From assembly GCA_964384375.1 (NCBI GenBank), contig CAYLLN010000030.1, positions 1 to 64,000 of the forward strand: a DNA stretch of 64,000 nt. Direction: 5' to 3'. The translations under genes were made by a program, and so were the position numbers. This document shows, piece by piece, positions 16,791 through 25,887 of the stretch. The notes below the pieces were generated by a model. That model was given only the letters and a program-made list of their open reading frames with translations, made no database searches and had not been told where the DNA came from. How positions within the stretch are numbered: the first letter of the stretch is position 1; every line of letters begins with the position of its first letter. The stretch is from CAYLLN01 sp964384375 (lineage in GTDB: Bacteria > Planctomycetota > Planctomycetia > Pirellulales > Pirellulaceae).

Positions 16791-17630
16791 CTATTGCTTC
16801 CAAAGCGGAAGGCCTGTGTGAAAAGGCTTTTTCATCGAGTAATGTCTCAGGAGCATGGCATCAAACTCATGGTTATCAGTTCCACGCGGGGAAGAACCTA
16901 GAGCGGCCTGTTGACATTCCATCGCTCTCTCGAATTGCCCCAGTTCGGCATGGGCTGCGGCCTTTGAGCGTGCAAGTCGATCCCTCGCATCGGGGTTTGC
17001 TTCGAGGAAGTCTTCAGCGTGCTTGAGCGCTGCGGCGCCGTCACGGACCTTCCGCTTGGGACATGTTGCGAGGATCCAGACAATCGCTGCTGTTGCTATT
17101 GGGTCGCGTGGTTTTAGTCGATCGTAAGATCGCAAATCAGCTAGTGCCTCTTGATGCCGATCCAAGACACAGAGTGTGAACGCCCGGCATCGGTAGCCGT
17201 CAGGATGCTCCGGTGCGATTTGAATTGCCGTTGAAAGATCTGCGACGGCTTTCGCAAATTCCCCCTTCCCGCTCCACGCGGCTGCCCTCAGCTGATAGTT
17301 GCTCGCGTTCTTCGGTTGGCGTTCAATCACCTTCGACCAAGCATTGAGTGACCGATCCCAGTCCTGTTTTTCGTAGTGTGCGATCGCCTGTAACGTCAGA
17401 GAAACTGTCCTCATCTCGGCAATTGGTTCTGAACCAGGATCGAGTTGCTCAGCCGCCGAGAATGCCTTGTCGGCCTCGTCCCATTTCTTTGCCTCGAAGT
17501 ACTGATTCGCCTCCTCAAGGAGTTTAAAAGCTTGTGGGTTCTCAGTAATAGGCTGAGTCAGACCAATCGAGGAAGCACTTGCGACCAACAAGACGCTTAG
17601 AAGGCTGGAGCAGTAGAAAGGCCATCGCAT
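16791..17630 (-). CDS. Secreted TPR protein
   Basis: 279 residues from ATG at 17630, placed just before a signal peptide (MRWPFYCSSLLSVLLVASAS). Several tetratricopeptide repeats follow: one around KLLEEANQYFEAKKWDEADK, then AIAHYEKQDWDRSLNAWSKVI, AAWSGKGEFAKAVADLSTAI and a shorter unit with HQEALADL. A segment ILATCPKRKVRDGAAALKHA is typical of planctomycete TPR proteins. It likely acts as a periplasmic scaffold. It ends 53 bases before the dehydrogenase start on the same strand. Confidence 0.8.
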   Translation of the reverse strand: MRWPFYCSSLLSVLLVASASSIGLTQPITENPQAFKLLEEANQYFEAKKWDEADKAFSAAEQLDPGSEPIAEMRTVSLTLQAIAHYEKQDWDRSLNAWSKVIERQPKNASNYQLRAAAWSGKGEFAKAVADLSTAIQIAPEHPDGYRCRAFTLCVLDRHQEALADLRSYDRLKPRDPIATAAIVWILATCPKRKVRDGAAALKHAEDFLEANPDARDRLARSKAAAHAELGQFERAMECQQAALGSSPRGTDNHEFDAMLLRHYSMKKPFHTGLPLWKQ

Positions 17631-17759
17631 ACTCAGTCCCTCGGCGATTAAATCCAACGGCGCTGAGCACCATAGGGGTGCGTTCAAGGAGAAGTCAATA
17701 CGAAATGCGAAGCTATTGCCCGCTCTTGTGCTCAGAATGAGCGAGATTAGGTTTGGGGG

Positions 17760-20756
17760 ATGAACGGCGGTCGCGACAACTCGGTCGAATTCGACGAAGT
17801 CCCCAGCCGCTACGTCGTCGGCATCGACCTGGGGACGACGAATTCGGCGGTCTGCTACGTCGATACCCAGGAGCGGCCTTGGAAGGTTCGCGTGCTGGAG
17901 ATTCCGCAGCTTGTCGCGCCGGGGCAGGTGGAGGCCCGCGATACGCTGCCGAGTTTTCATTATCAACCGCTGACGGCGAGCGGGGTGCGTGAGTCCCAAG
18001 GTGGCTCAACGGTTCCGTTAGGACGACCCCATCGGGAGGCTGACACCTCCCGCTCGCCAGCCTACGTCGTCGGCTTCATGGCACGCGACTGGGGGAGTGG
18101 CACGCCTGGTCGGCTGGTGTCGTCGGCCAAGTCGTGGCTCTGCCACACCGGGGTTGACCGAACAGCGGACCTGTTGCCTTGGCATGCGGCAAGCGACGTG
18201 CAGCGGATTTCGCCGGTCGAGGCGAGCAGCCGGTATCTGGCCCACATTCGTGGGGCGTGGAACGACCGCTTCAAAAGCGAGCCGCTCGAACGCCAGGACA
18301 TCGTCCTCACGCTCCCCGCGTCGTTCGACGAGATCGCCCGAGAACTGACCGTGCAATCAGCCGCCCGGGCCGGCCTCGCTCGTGTTGTGCTGATCGAAGA
18401 GCCTCAGGCGGCGTTCTACGCGTGGATCTACAAGCACCAGGAGAACTGGGACCAGCTAGTCTCACCGGGGCAGAAGATTCTGGTGTGCGACATCGGCGGC
18501 GGGACGACGGACTTCACGCTGATCCGCGTGCGGAGAGGCGAGAATGGCAAGGTGCAATTCCATCGTGTGGCCGTCGGCGATCACTTGATCCTCGGCGGCG
18601 ACAACATGGACTTGGCGCTGGCCCAGTATTTAGAGGGGAAGCTGACAAGTAGGTCCCGCCTGCCGGGCGGGACTTTGGGCGACGGAACCACCACCGAGGT
18701 CCGTACCGGCAGAACGGACCTACCTGCTGCGAAACTTGAGCCCCGCCAGTGGGACGTGCTCTTGCGTGCCGCCCGGCAGGCGAAGGAGCAACTGCTTGAC
18801 GAAGCCGGGCCGGAGCAGGTGACCATCAGCATCCCCGGCAGCGGGTCGAAACTGATTGGCGGCAGCCTGACGACGCATGTCACGCGCGACGAAGTTCGCA
18901 CCTTATTGGTCGATGGATTCATGCCCCGTGTGGCGCTAATCGACAAACCGGCCATTCGTCGCAGCGGCTTTCAGGAATTTGGCCTGCCGTATGCTGCCGA
19001 TCCGGCAATGACGCGGTATTTGGCGGCTTTCTTGACGGCGCATCGCAGTGCAGGAGATGAGGCAGAGGACAGAGGTCAGAGGACAGGAGCAGATCCGGCG
19101 AGGCCAGATGTGGTGCTTTTTAATGGCGGAGTATTCGCGTCAAGCGTGCTCAGGCAGCGCTTGCTTGACTGTTTAGCTCAATGGTTCGACGAACCACGGA
19201 CCCCGAACCCCGAACTCCGATCCCCGAACCCCCAGCCCTCTGCCCTTCTTGTCCTCGACAACGACCGACTCGACCTGGCCGTCGCCCGCGGTGCCGCCTA
19301 CTACGGCATGGTTCGCCGCGGCGAAGGGGTGAAGATCGTCGCTTCACTCGCAAGGACGTATTACATCGGAGTTGAGTCGGAAACAGAGACAGCAGCTCGG
19401 CAGGAGCCTCGTCCTCCCGATGCACTCTGCCTTGTTCCCGGCAGTGCCGAGCCGGGGCAGGACATCGAACTGGCCGACCGGCAATTCGATCTGCTCGTTT
19501 CGGAGCCGGTGGAATTTCCGCTCTATACGTCGAGCATTCGCCTCACCGATCAGCCGGGAGAGCTGGTTGCCGTCGATCCCGAGCAAATGACCTCGCTGCC
19601 GCCGATTCGCACGGCTCTCAAGACAAGGAGCCGCCGCGAGCGGGGGACCGTGCCGGTGCAGCTGCACGCCAAGCTGACCGAGATCGGCACGCTCGATCTG
19701 TGGTGCAGCGAGGTGGGTGGCGAGCGCACGTGGCGGCTACAGTTCGACGTGCGATCCGCCACCGCAACCGATGTGGCGGCTCACGAGACGGATGCCGAGG
19801 CCCAGGGCTTCGTCGATGAAGCAACTGCCGAGGCGTGCCGCGACGCGCTGACAAGCGTCTTTGGACCAGCGGGCGCCAACAAGCCCGATTCGATCAATAG
19901 CCTGCTCGTCACCGCCGTCGGCAGCGAGCGACACGAGTGGCCTACTTCGCTCCTTCGCCGCGTGTGGGAAATGCTGATGGAGCTGGAGTCCGGCCGTCGC
20001 AAATCGGCCCAGCACGAGGCCCGCTGGCTGAACCTGCTCGGCTACTGTCTGCGCCCCGGCTACGGACTGGCGGTCGATGACTGGCGCGTGGCCGAAACGT
20101 GGAAAACGGTGCAGGGTAAGCTGGCCCACCCCGCACCAACGAGCCGCACAGAATCGTTGATCCTGTGGAGGCGCATTGCCGGCGGCCTTACGCAAGGGCA
20201 GCAGCGTTCGCTGGCCGAGCCGCTGCTGGCTACCGTGCGGACGTTGCACAAGCGGCAAACGAGTGGCAAGGGGACCGATCCGACCTTCAGCCCCCACGAA
20301 TCGCAGGAAGTGCTCCGGCTCTTGGGTTCGCTGGAGTTGCTGGCGGTCGAAACCAAAACTGAACTGGGACAGCTGCTGCTGCAGCTAGTTCATGTGGAGC
20401 GGATTCGGCTTGCTATCATTTGGGCCATCGGTCGCCTGGGTGCACGCGAGCCCGCCTATGGCCCGCTCAATACGGTCGTGCCGCCTGCGGAATCCGCGAA
20501 GTGGATCGAAGCGATCATTGCCGCTCCTGCCGCAGATGAGATGCAGAAATTTTCCATCGTCAACCTCGCCCGCCGCTCCGGCGACCGCTACCGCGACCTG
20601 CCCGACACGGCGCGCAGTGCCGTCATCGCCTGGCTGACCGACCATCATGCCAGCGAACATGCGATCAATCTCGTTCGCGAGGGGGGCGAACTTGCAGTCG
20701 ATGAACAAGACCGCGTGTTTGGCGAATCCTTGCCGAAAGGACTGCGACTGCGATGA
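17760..20756 (+). CDS. Hsp70-family ATPase (DnaK relative with DUF3731-like C-terminus)
   Basis: 998 residues. The actin-like ATPase motifs are clear: phosphate-1 VVGIDLGTTNSAVCYVD (residues 19-35), phosphate-2 CDIGGGTTDFTLIRV (near 242), LGGDNMDLALA and adenosine-site LFNGGVFASSVL (near 455). The C-terminal third (from about 700, with GYGLAVDDWRVAETW) resembles the DUF3731 region of large bacterial Hsp70 relatives rather than a DnaK substrate domain. Four loops carry repeat-derived insertions in frame (residues 73-100, 297-321, about 434-443 and 480-492), which helps explain the length. It overlaps the next gene by 4 bases (ATGA). Client proteins are unknown. Confidence 0.88.
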   Translation: MNGGRDNSVEFDEVPSRYVVGIDLGTTNSAVCYVDTQERPWKVRVLEIPQLVAPGQVEARDTLPSFHYQPLTASGVRESQGGSTVPLGRPHREADTSRSPAYVVGFMARDWGSGTPGRLVSSAKSWLCHTGVDRTADLLPWHAASDVQRISPVEASSRYLAHIRGAWNDRFKSEPLERQDIVLTLPASFDEIARELTVQSAARAGLARVVLIEEPQAAFYAWIYKHQENWDQLVSPGQKILVCDIGGGTTDFTLIRVRRGENGKVQFHRVAVGDHLILGGDNMDLALAQYLEGKLTSRSRLPGGTLGDGTTTEVRTGRTDLPAAKLEPRQWDVLLRAARQAKEQLLDEAGPEQVTISIPGSGSKLIGGSLTTHVTRDEVRTLLVDGFMPRVALIDKPAIRRSGFQEFGLPYAADPAMTRYLAAFLTAHRSAGDEAEDRGQRTGADPARPDVVLFNGGVFASSVLRQRLLDCLAQWFDEPRTPNPELRSPNPQPSALLVLDNDRLDLAVARGAAYYGMVRRGEGVKIVASLARTYYIGVESETETAARQEPRPPDALCLVPGSAEPGQDIELADRQFDLLVSEPVEFPLYTSSIRLTDQPGELVAVDPEQMTSLPPIRTALKTRSRRERGTVPVQLHAKLTEIGTLDLWCSEVGGERTWRLQFDVRSATATDVAAHETDAEAQGFVDEATAEACRDALTSVFGPAGANKPDSINSLLVTAVGSERHEWPTSLLRRVWEMLMELESGRRKSAQHEARWLNLLGYCLRPGYGLAVDDWRVAETWKTVQGKLAHPAPTSRTESLILWRRIAGGLTQGQQRSLAEPLLATVRTLHKRQTSGKGTDPTFSPHESQEVLRLLGSLELLAVETKTELGQLLLQLVHVERIRLAIIWAIGRLGAREPAYGPLNTVVPPAESAKWIEAIIAAPAADEMQKFSIVNLARRSGDRYRDLPDTARSAVIAWLTDHHASEHAINLVREGGELAVDEQDRVFGESLPKGLRLR
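17976..18059 (+). repeat. 84-nt palindromic element inserted in frame in the Hsp70 gene
   Basis: Residues 73-100 are encoded by an element with two inverted arms: a left arm gcgagcggggtgcgtgag and a right arm beginning at 18030 (catcgggaggct) and ending ctcccgctcgcc. The same 28-codon element occurs in the same frame in the HrpA gene at 23635-23718; both peptides begin ASG.R and end HREA..SRSP. The intervening codons differ. It lies in a variable loop before YVVGFMARD. Confidence 0.8.
18648..18724 (+). repeat. Palindromic element with GTAGGTCC ends, in frame in the Hsp70 gene
   Basis: Terminal inverted repeats gtaggtcc (18649-18656) and ggacctac (18716-18723) enclose an internal palindrome cccgcctgccgggcggg. 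The encoded peptide is rich in R, G and T (SRSRLPGG ... TGRTDLP, residues 297-321). Related palindromes lie in intergenic space at 48521, 52070 and 53543. Confidence 0.7.
19059..19086 (+). repeat. Purine-rich gaggcagaggacag-type repeat within the Hsp70 gene
   Basis: The stretch is made of degenerate copies of agaggacag or gaggtcaga. It encodes the hydrophilic loop EAEDRGQRTG just before the conserved PDVVLFNGG motif. It looks like a simple-sequence tract of the kind usually found between genes. Confidence 0.5.
19198..19235 (+). repeat. ccccgaa/ctccga tandem degenerate repeat within the Hsp70 gene
   Basis: Repeated units of about 7 bases (ccccgaa, ccccgaa, ctccgat, ccccgaa) encode a Pro/Asn-rich loop, RTPNPELRSPNPQP. 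A related tract (cttccga/catccga units) is intergenic at 54674-54709. Confidence 0.5.
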
Positions 20757-21787
20757 TTCCACCACCCGCGCCTCTCGTTCCTCTCCCCCTCCTGATCACC
20801 GGCGTAGCTGGCGTCGCGGGCTATAACGCCTTTTACTACTTCCGCCGCCGCTACGGAAACCAAGTCATCGGCATCCGCCGGAAGGACAACTGGCCGCTGC
20901 GGGGAGAGGGAATCATCGCTTGCGACGGCGACAACCGGGATGAACTCGCGCGACTGTTCGACAAGCACCAATTCGCCGGGGTGCTCAACTGCGAGGGAAC
21001 CTGCAAGCTCAAGTCGTGCGAGATGGACCCACGGATGGCCGAGCGGGTGAATATCACGAGCGTCACGACAATGCTCGATGTGATCAGCGGCACGAGCACG
21101 CGCCTCGTCCATCTTTCCATCGATCTCGTGTTTTCCGGCACACGCGGCGGTGGGCACGTCGAACACGATGAGACGGACCCGGTAACCGTCTATGGCAAGA
21201 CGATGGCCGAGGCGGAGCGGATATTATTGCAAACTCCTGCCGCCATCCTCCGCATCTCGCTCCCGATGGGTGTCAGCTTCAATGGCCATGCGGGGGCGAT
21301 CGACTGGATCGGTCATCGCTTCAAGAAAGGGAAGCCGGCGACCCTTTATTTCGACGAAGTTCGCACTCCGACCTATACCGACTGCCTCAATCCGCTCCTA
21401 GGCGAAGTGCTTGCCCGGCCTGAAATCACGGGCCTTTATCATGCCGGGGGGCCACGCCGGCTCTCGCTGTATCAAATCGCGCAGATCGTCAACCGGATCG
21501 GCGGATACGATCCAGACCTTCTGCACGGCTGCCCGCGGATCGATGCCGGGCCGATGCCTCCGCGAGCCGGCGACGTGACGATGGATAGCAGCAAGCTGGC
21601 CACGACACTGGGTTACGATCCGTTAGATCCCTGGCCGCTCGCCGACGAGCACGTGCCGACACACCGCGAGTGGCATTACGAAGGCCCGCGCGGCTCGCCG
21701 GAACTGCTGGCTGAGGTGCTGTATCGCAATCCAGGGCGTGACCTTAATGACGCGAACGGGACAGGCGAGACGGTTGTCCTATGGTGA
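20753..21787 (+). CDS. RmlD-like NAD(P)-dependent sugar-nucleotide reductase/epimerase
   Basis: 344 residues. An N-terminal Rossmann motif LLITGVAGVAGYNAFYYF, a serine-containing segment HLSIDLVFSG and the YGKTMAEAE (YxxxK) motif place it in the extended SDR superfamily, closest in pattern to dTDP-4-dehydrorhamnose reductase. The DLVFSGTRGG and FDEVRTPTYTDCL stretches fit RmlD. Its ATG overlaps the Hsp70 stop and its end overlaps the helicase start by 7 bases, so it is probably coexpressed with both. The substrate is not known; no other rhamnose genes are nearby. Confidence 0.82.
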   Translation: MIPPPAPLVPLPLLITGVAGVAGYNAFYYFRRRYGNQVIGIRRKDNWPLRGEGIIACDGDNRDELARLFDKHQFAGVLNCEGTCKLKSCEMDPRMAERVNITSVTTMLDVISGTSTRLVHLSIDLVFSGTRGGGHVEHDETDPVTVYGKTMAEAERILLQTPAAILRISLPMGVSFNGHAGAIDWIGHRFKKGKPATLYFDEVRTPTYTDCLNPLLGEVLARPEITGLYHAGGPRRLSLYQIAQIVNRIGGYDPDLLHGCPRIDAGPMPPRAGDVTMDSSKLATTLGYDPLDPWPLADEHVPTHREWHYEGPRGSPELLAEVLYRNPGRDLNDANGTGETVVLW

Positions 21788-24700
21788 TGTCTTTCTACCG
21801 CGAAATCGAATTGCAGATTGCGACCGCCATGCAGGCCGACCGGCATCGGCTGCGGAATCTGCTACGCGCGGTGCAGCAGGCCGAGGAACAAGGCCGTGAA
21901 CCGGGCGAGCGGCTGGATAAGCTTTTGGCGGATGTCGAAGCGTCCAATCGCCGGCGCGAGCGGCGGCAGGGGCTCGTTCCGCGGCTGGCGTATGACGAGT
22001 CGCTGCCGGTCGTTAGCTGCAAGGACGAAATTGCCGCCGCGATTCGCGACCATCAGGTGGTCGTGGTCAGCGGCGAAACGGGGAGCGGCAAATCGACGCA
22101 GCTCCCCAAGATTTGCCTGGAGATCGGCCGCGGTGTCGCCGGGCTGATAGGACACACGCAGCCGCGGCGAATCGCGGCTCGTTCGATTGCGTCGCGCGTC
22201 GCTGAGGAGATGGGAACATCCGTCGGCCAGAAGGTCGGCTTTAAAATCCGGTTCACCGACGCGACGAGCGACCAGACGCTTGTGAAGGTGATGACCGACG
22301 GCGTGCTGCTGGCCGAGTCGCAGCACGACCGCTTCCTCGATCAATACGACACGCTCATCATCGACGAGGCTCACGAGCGGTCGCTGAACATCGACTTTCT
22401 GCTCGGCTATCTGCATCGCCTCCTTCCCAAGCGTCCTGAGCTGCGGGTCATCATCACCAGCGCCACGATCGACGCTCAGCGTTTTGCCGAGCATTTTCGT
22501 AATGAAACCAATCCCGCGCCGACGCTCGAAGTCTCGGGCCGTACCTTCCCCGTCGAAGTGCTCTACCGGCCGCTCGTCACTGACGATCAGGAAGAGGAAC
22601 TCGACCCGATTCGCGGCGTCGCCGACGCGGTTGAAGAAGTCTGCCGTCTCGGCAGCGGCGATTTGCTCGTCTTCCTGCCGACCGAACGGGACATTCTGGA
22701 AGCGGCCCACAAGCTCCGCGGACGCAATCTGCCGGGGGGCAAGCCCGACATCGTGCCGCTGTATGCCCGCCTTTCGACCGCCGAGCAGAACAAGGTCTTT
22801 CAACCGCACTCAGACCGGCGAATTGTGCTGGCCACAAACGTCGCCGAGTCGTCGCTCACCGTGCCGGGCATTCGCTACGTCGTCGATACGGGGACGGCCC
22901 GCGTCAGCCGCTACTCGGCCCGCAGCAAGGTGCAGCGGCTGCCGATCGAGGACGTTTCGCAAGCGTCGGCCGACCAGCGGAAGGGACGCTGCGGCCGCAT
23001 CGGTCCCGGCGTCTGCGTGCGGCTCTTCAGCGAAGAGGATTATCTCAGCCGCGATCGTTTCACGTCACCCGAGATTCAGCGGACGAATCTCGCGGCGGTC
23101 ATCTTGCAGCTGCTCACGCTCGATCTGGGGCCGATCGACGAGTTTCCTTTCCTCGATCCGCCACGACCGGAGGCGATTCGTGACGGCTATCGCGACCTGT
23201 TCGAACTTGGCGCGACGAACGACAAACGACAACTCACTCCCATCGGTCGGCAGCTCGCCCGCCTACCCGTCGATCCTCGCATTGGGCGGATGATTCTGGA
23301 GGCAAACCGAGAAGGGTGCCTGGCCGACGTGCTCATCATTGCGGCGGCCTTGGAGGTGCAAGACCCGCGCGACCGTCCTGCCGAGCGACAGCAGGAAGCG
23401 GATGCCGCTCATGCCCAGTGGGCTGACCCCGATTCCGATTTTCTCGGTTGGCTTAAGCTCTGGGATTTCGTCGCCCGGCTTAAGGAGCAGACCAGCCGCG
23501 GACAGTTTCGGAAGGCGTGCCGGCAGCACTTCTTGTCCGAGGTGCGGCTGCGGGAATGGCACGATGTGCATCGGCAGCTCTTGGAGATGGTGGGGCAGGT
23601 GGGACTAAAGGCAGGGAAGAGGAAGTGGAATCAGGCGAGCGGGGAGCGTAAGCTCCCCGATGATTCGATACTTGAGAAGAGTCAACGTCATCGGGAGGCT
23701 CACGCCTCCCGCTCCCCTGATGCGGATGCCTACGCAGCCATCCATCGCTCGCTGCTCGCGGGCTTGCTCTCTAGCATCGCCCAGCGCGGCGACACGAACG
23801 AATACACAGCAGCCGGCGGTGGCAAGTTCCTGCTCTGGCCGGGCAGCGGGGCGGCAGGAACGAAGCCGAAGTGGATCGTTGCCGCCGAACTCGTGGAAAC
23901 GACCCGTCGCTACCTGCGAACGGCGGGCGGCATCAACCCCGATTGGATCGAGCCGCTCGCCACGCACCTGGTGACGCGGAGCTACAGCGACCCGACGTGG
24001 GATCGCAAAGCTGGTGGCGCGATGGCCAAGGAAAAGGTGACGCTCTATGGTTTGACCATCGCAGCTGAGCGGCGGGTGCGCTATTCAGCAATCGACCCGG
24101 CTGCTTCGCGCGAGCTGCTTATTCAGCACGGACTCGTCGAGGGAGACATCAGCACGCGGGCCGAGTTCTTCCGGCATAACCGCGAGTTGCTTGCCAACCT
24201 GGATAAGCTCGCCGCTAAGACTCGCCAGCGAGAGCTGATTGTCGAACCGCACGTCCTCTACCGATTCTTTGACGCGCGGCTGCCCGCTGATGTGTGCGAT
24301 GGGCCGCGGCTGGAGAAGTGGCTGAAAGAGATCGCGAAATCACAGCCCCGAATGCTCTATTTGACCGAAGCCGACGTGCTGGGCGAGCAAGCGGAGGCGG
24401 ACCAGGCAGAGGCCTATCCCGATCAATTGCAGATCGACCGCCTCAAACTGCCGCTCGCGTACACGTTCGAGCCGGGGGCGGAACACGACGGCGTCTCCGT
24501 GACGGTCCCCCGGGCGGGCATCTCCCAATTGACCGAAACGCGGCTGGAGTGGCTCATCCCCGGTTTGGTTCCAGAAAAGGTCGAAGCACTGATCCGTTCG
24601 CTGCCAAAAGCCGTTCGTCGCACACTCGGTCCCGCCCCGGACATCGCACGCAAAGTCGCGCGAGAACTGCAGTTTGCCAGCGGGCCTTTCGCGCCGTCGG

Positions 24701-25776
24701 TTGCCGCGGCACTAAGCCGGGTTTCCGGTGAGACGATCAAACCAGAAATGTTCGAATATGATCGCCTTCCGCCACACTTGCGGATGTTCGTGCGCGTCGT
24801 TGATGAGCGCGGTCAGATGCTGGCCGAAGGGCGCGATCTCGCGGCCCTGCGTCTGCAGCTCGGCGAGCAGCCCGCGCCGGCAATTCCGGCCAGCGCGTCC
24901 CCCTGGCAGCGCACCGGCATTACGCGCTGGGATTTCGGCCGCTTGCCCGAAAGTATCGATCTGCGGCACGGCGGCGTGGTGCTCACGAAGTACCCGGCGC
25001 TCGCCGATGCTGGCGACTCGGCCTCTCTGCAGCTTGCCGATTCGGCGGCCGAGGCGCAGCGACTCACGCGGCTAGGTGCATTGCGACTGTTTGTGCTGTC
25101 CGAGCGGCGCGAGCTCAAGGCGCAGGTGCAGCATCTGCCGCAAATCGAAAAGATCCGCCTGCATGCCGCGCCTCTTGCCAAACACCACCCGATCGACGAA
25201 CAACTGATCGATCTGCTCGCCTCGCGCGCCTTCTACCAAAAAGATGAGGTTCCGCACGATGCGGACGAATTCGAGGCCCAGCGGCTCATCGGTCGCAAAC
25301 ACATTGTCCCGTCCGTGCAGGAAGTGACCAAGGTTGTCGGTCCGCTCTTTGCCGCCTACCACGAGCTGCGTCTCGCACTCGAACGTCCTACGCCTGCCTC
25401 GTGGAAGTACGTGATTGATGACCTTCGCGAGCAGCAAGCGGCTCTTCTGACCAGCGGCTTCCTCGCCAGCACGTCGTGGAACTGGCTAGTTCAGTTCCCA
25501 CGTTACTTACAAGCCGCGAACCTTCGGCTCAAGAAGCTCGCTAGCGGCGGCCTGGCTCGCGATCGGCAGAATCATGACCTAATCCAGCCACGCTGGCGGC
25601 AATACGTGGAACGTGCCGCGGACCATGCCCGCCGCGGAATCACGGCCCCTGAACTCTGGCAGTTCCGGTGGATGCTCGAAGAATTGCGCGTTTCCCTATT
25701 TTCCCAGGAACTTGGCGTGAGTCTGCCGGCGTCGCCTCAGCGTTTGGACCGGCAATGGGAACGAGTTCGCCCTTAG
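21781..25776 (+). CDS. hrpA: ATP-dependent RNA helicase HrpA (DEAH box)
   Basis: 1331 residues. DEAH-helicase motifs: I VVSGETGSGKSTQLPK (residues 95-110), II IIDEAHERS (DEAH at 195-198), III ITSAT, then a C-terminal helicase half with QRKGRCGRIGPG. An HA2 region and OB-fold segment follow, then a long C-terminal DUF3418-type region, as in E. coli HrpA (about 1300 residues). It may act in ribosome rescue or mRNA processing. Residues 619-646 are an in-frame repeat insertion between HA2 and the conserved AIHRSLLAGLLS motif. Start may be ATG at 21781 or 21787; it overlaps the preceding gene. Confidence 0.93.
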   Translation: MVMSFYREIELQIATAMQADRHRLRNLLRAVQQAEEQGREPGERLDKLLADVEASNRRRERRQGLVPRLAYDESLPVVSCKDEIAAAIRDHQVVVVSGETGSGKSTQLPKICLEIGRGVAGLIGHTQPRRIAARSIASRVAEEMGTSVGQKVGFKIRFTDATSDQTLVKVMTDGVLLAESQHDRFLDQYDTLIIDEAHERSLNIDFLLGYLHRLLPKRPELRVIITSATIDAQRFAEHFRNETNPAPTLEVSGRTFPVEVLYRPLVTDDQEEELDPIRGVADAVEEVCRLGSGDLLVFLPTERDILEAAHKLRGRNLPGGKPDIVPLYARLSTAEQNKVFQPHSDRRIVLATNVAESSLTVPGIRYVVDTGTARVSRYSARSKVQRLPIEDVSQASADQRKGRCGRIGPGVCVRLFSEEDYLSRDRFTSPEIQRTNLAAVILQLLTLDLGPIDEFPFLDPPRPEAIRDGYRDLFELGATNDKRQLTPIGRQLARLPVDPRIGRMILEANREGCLADVLIIAAALEVQDPRDRPAERQQEADAAHAQWADPDSDFLGWLKLWDFVARLKEQTSRGQFRKACRQHFLSEVRLREWHDVHRQLLEMVGQVGLKAGKRKWNQASGERKLPDDSILEKSQRHREAHASRSPDADAYAAIHRSLLAGLLSSIAQRGDTNEYTAAGGGKFLLWPGSGAAGTKPKWIVAAELVETTRRYLRTAGGINPDWIEPLATHLVTRSYSDPTWDRKAGGAMAKEKVTLYGLTIAAERRVRYSAIDPAASRELLIQHGLVEGDISTRAEFFRHNRELLANLDKLAAKTRQRELIVEPHVLYRFFDARLPADVCDGPRLEKWLKEIAKSQPRMLYLTEADVLGEQAEADQAEAYPDQLQIDRLKLPLAYTFEPGAEHDGVSVTVPRAGISQLTETRLEWLIPGLVPEKVEALIRSLPKAVRRTLGPAPDIARKVARELQFASGPFAPSVAAALSRVSGETIKPEMFEYDRLPPHLRMFVRVVDERGQMLAEGRDLAALRLQLGEQPAPAIPASASPWQRTGITRWDFGRLPESIDLRHGGVVLTKYPALADAGDSASLQLADSAAEAQRLTRLGALRLFVLSERRELKAQVQHLPQIEKIRLHAAPLAKHHPIDEQLIDLLASRAFYQKDEVPHDADEFEAQRLIGRKHIVPSVQEVTKVVGPLFAAYHELRLALERPTPASWKYVIDDLREQQAALLTSGFLASTSWNWLVQFPRYLQAANLRLKKLASGGLARDRQNHDLIQPRWRQYVERAADHARRGITAPELWQFRWMLEELRVSLFSQELGVSLPASPQRLDRQWERVRP
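23635..23718 (+). repeat. 84-nt palindromic element inserted in frame in hrpA
   Basis: The left arm gcgagcggggagcgtaag pairs in inverted sense with the right arm catcgggaggctcacgcc-tcccgctc. The 28 encoded residues (619-646) begin ASGERK and end HREAHASRSP, in the same frame and of the same length as the copy in the Hsp70 gene. Related HrpA proteins run straight from the Leu-Gly region to the AIH..LL.GLLS motif with only a short spacer, so this is most simply an insertion. Confidence 0.85.
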
Positions 25777-25887
25777 CTGGCGTCAATCGGCAAATGTGCC
25801 GGAATTCCTGAAAAGGCACTTACACCCATCAATCGGCAAGTGTAAACTTAGCGTTTTCGGGTCTTTTTTTTCTGCGGGGGCAGGGGC

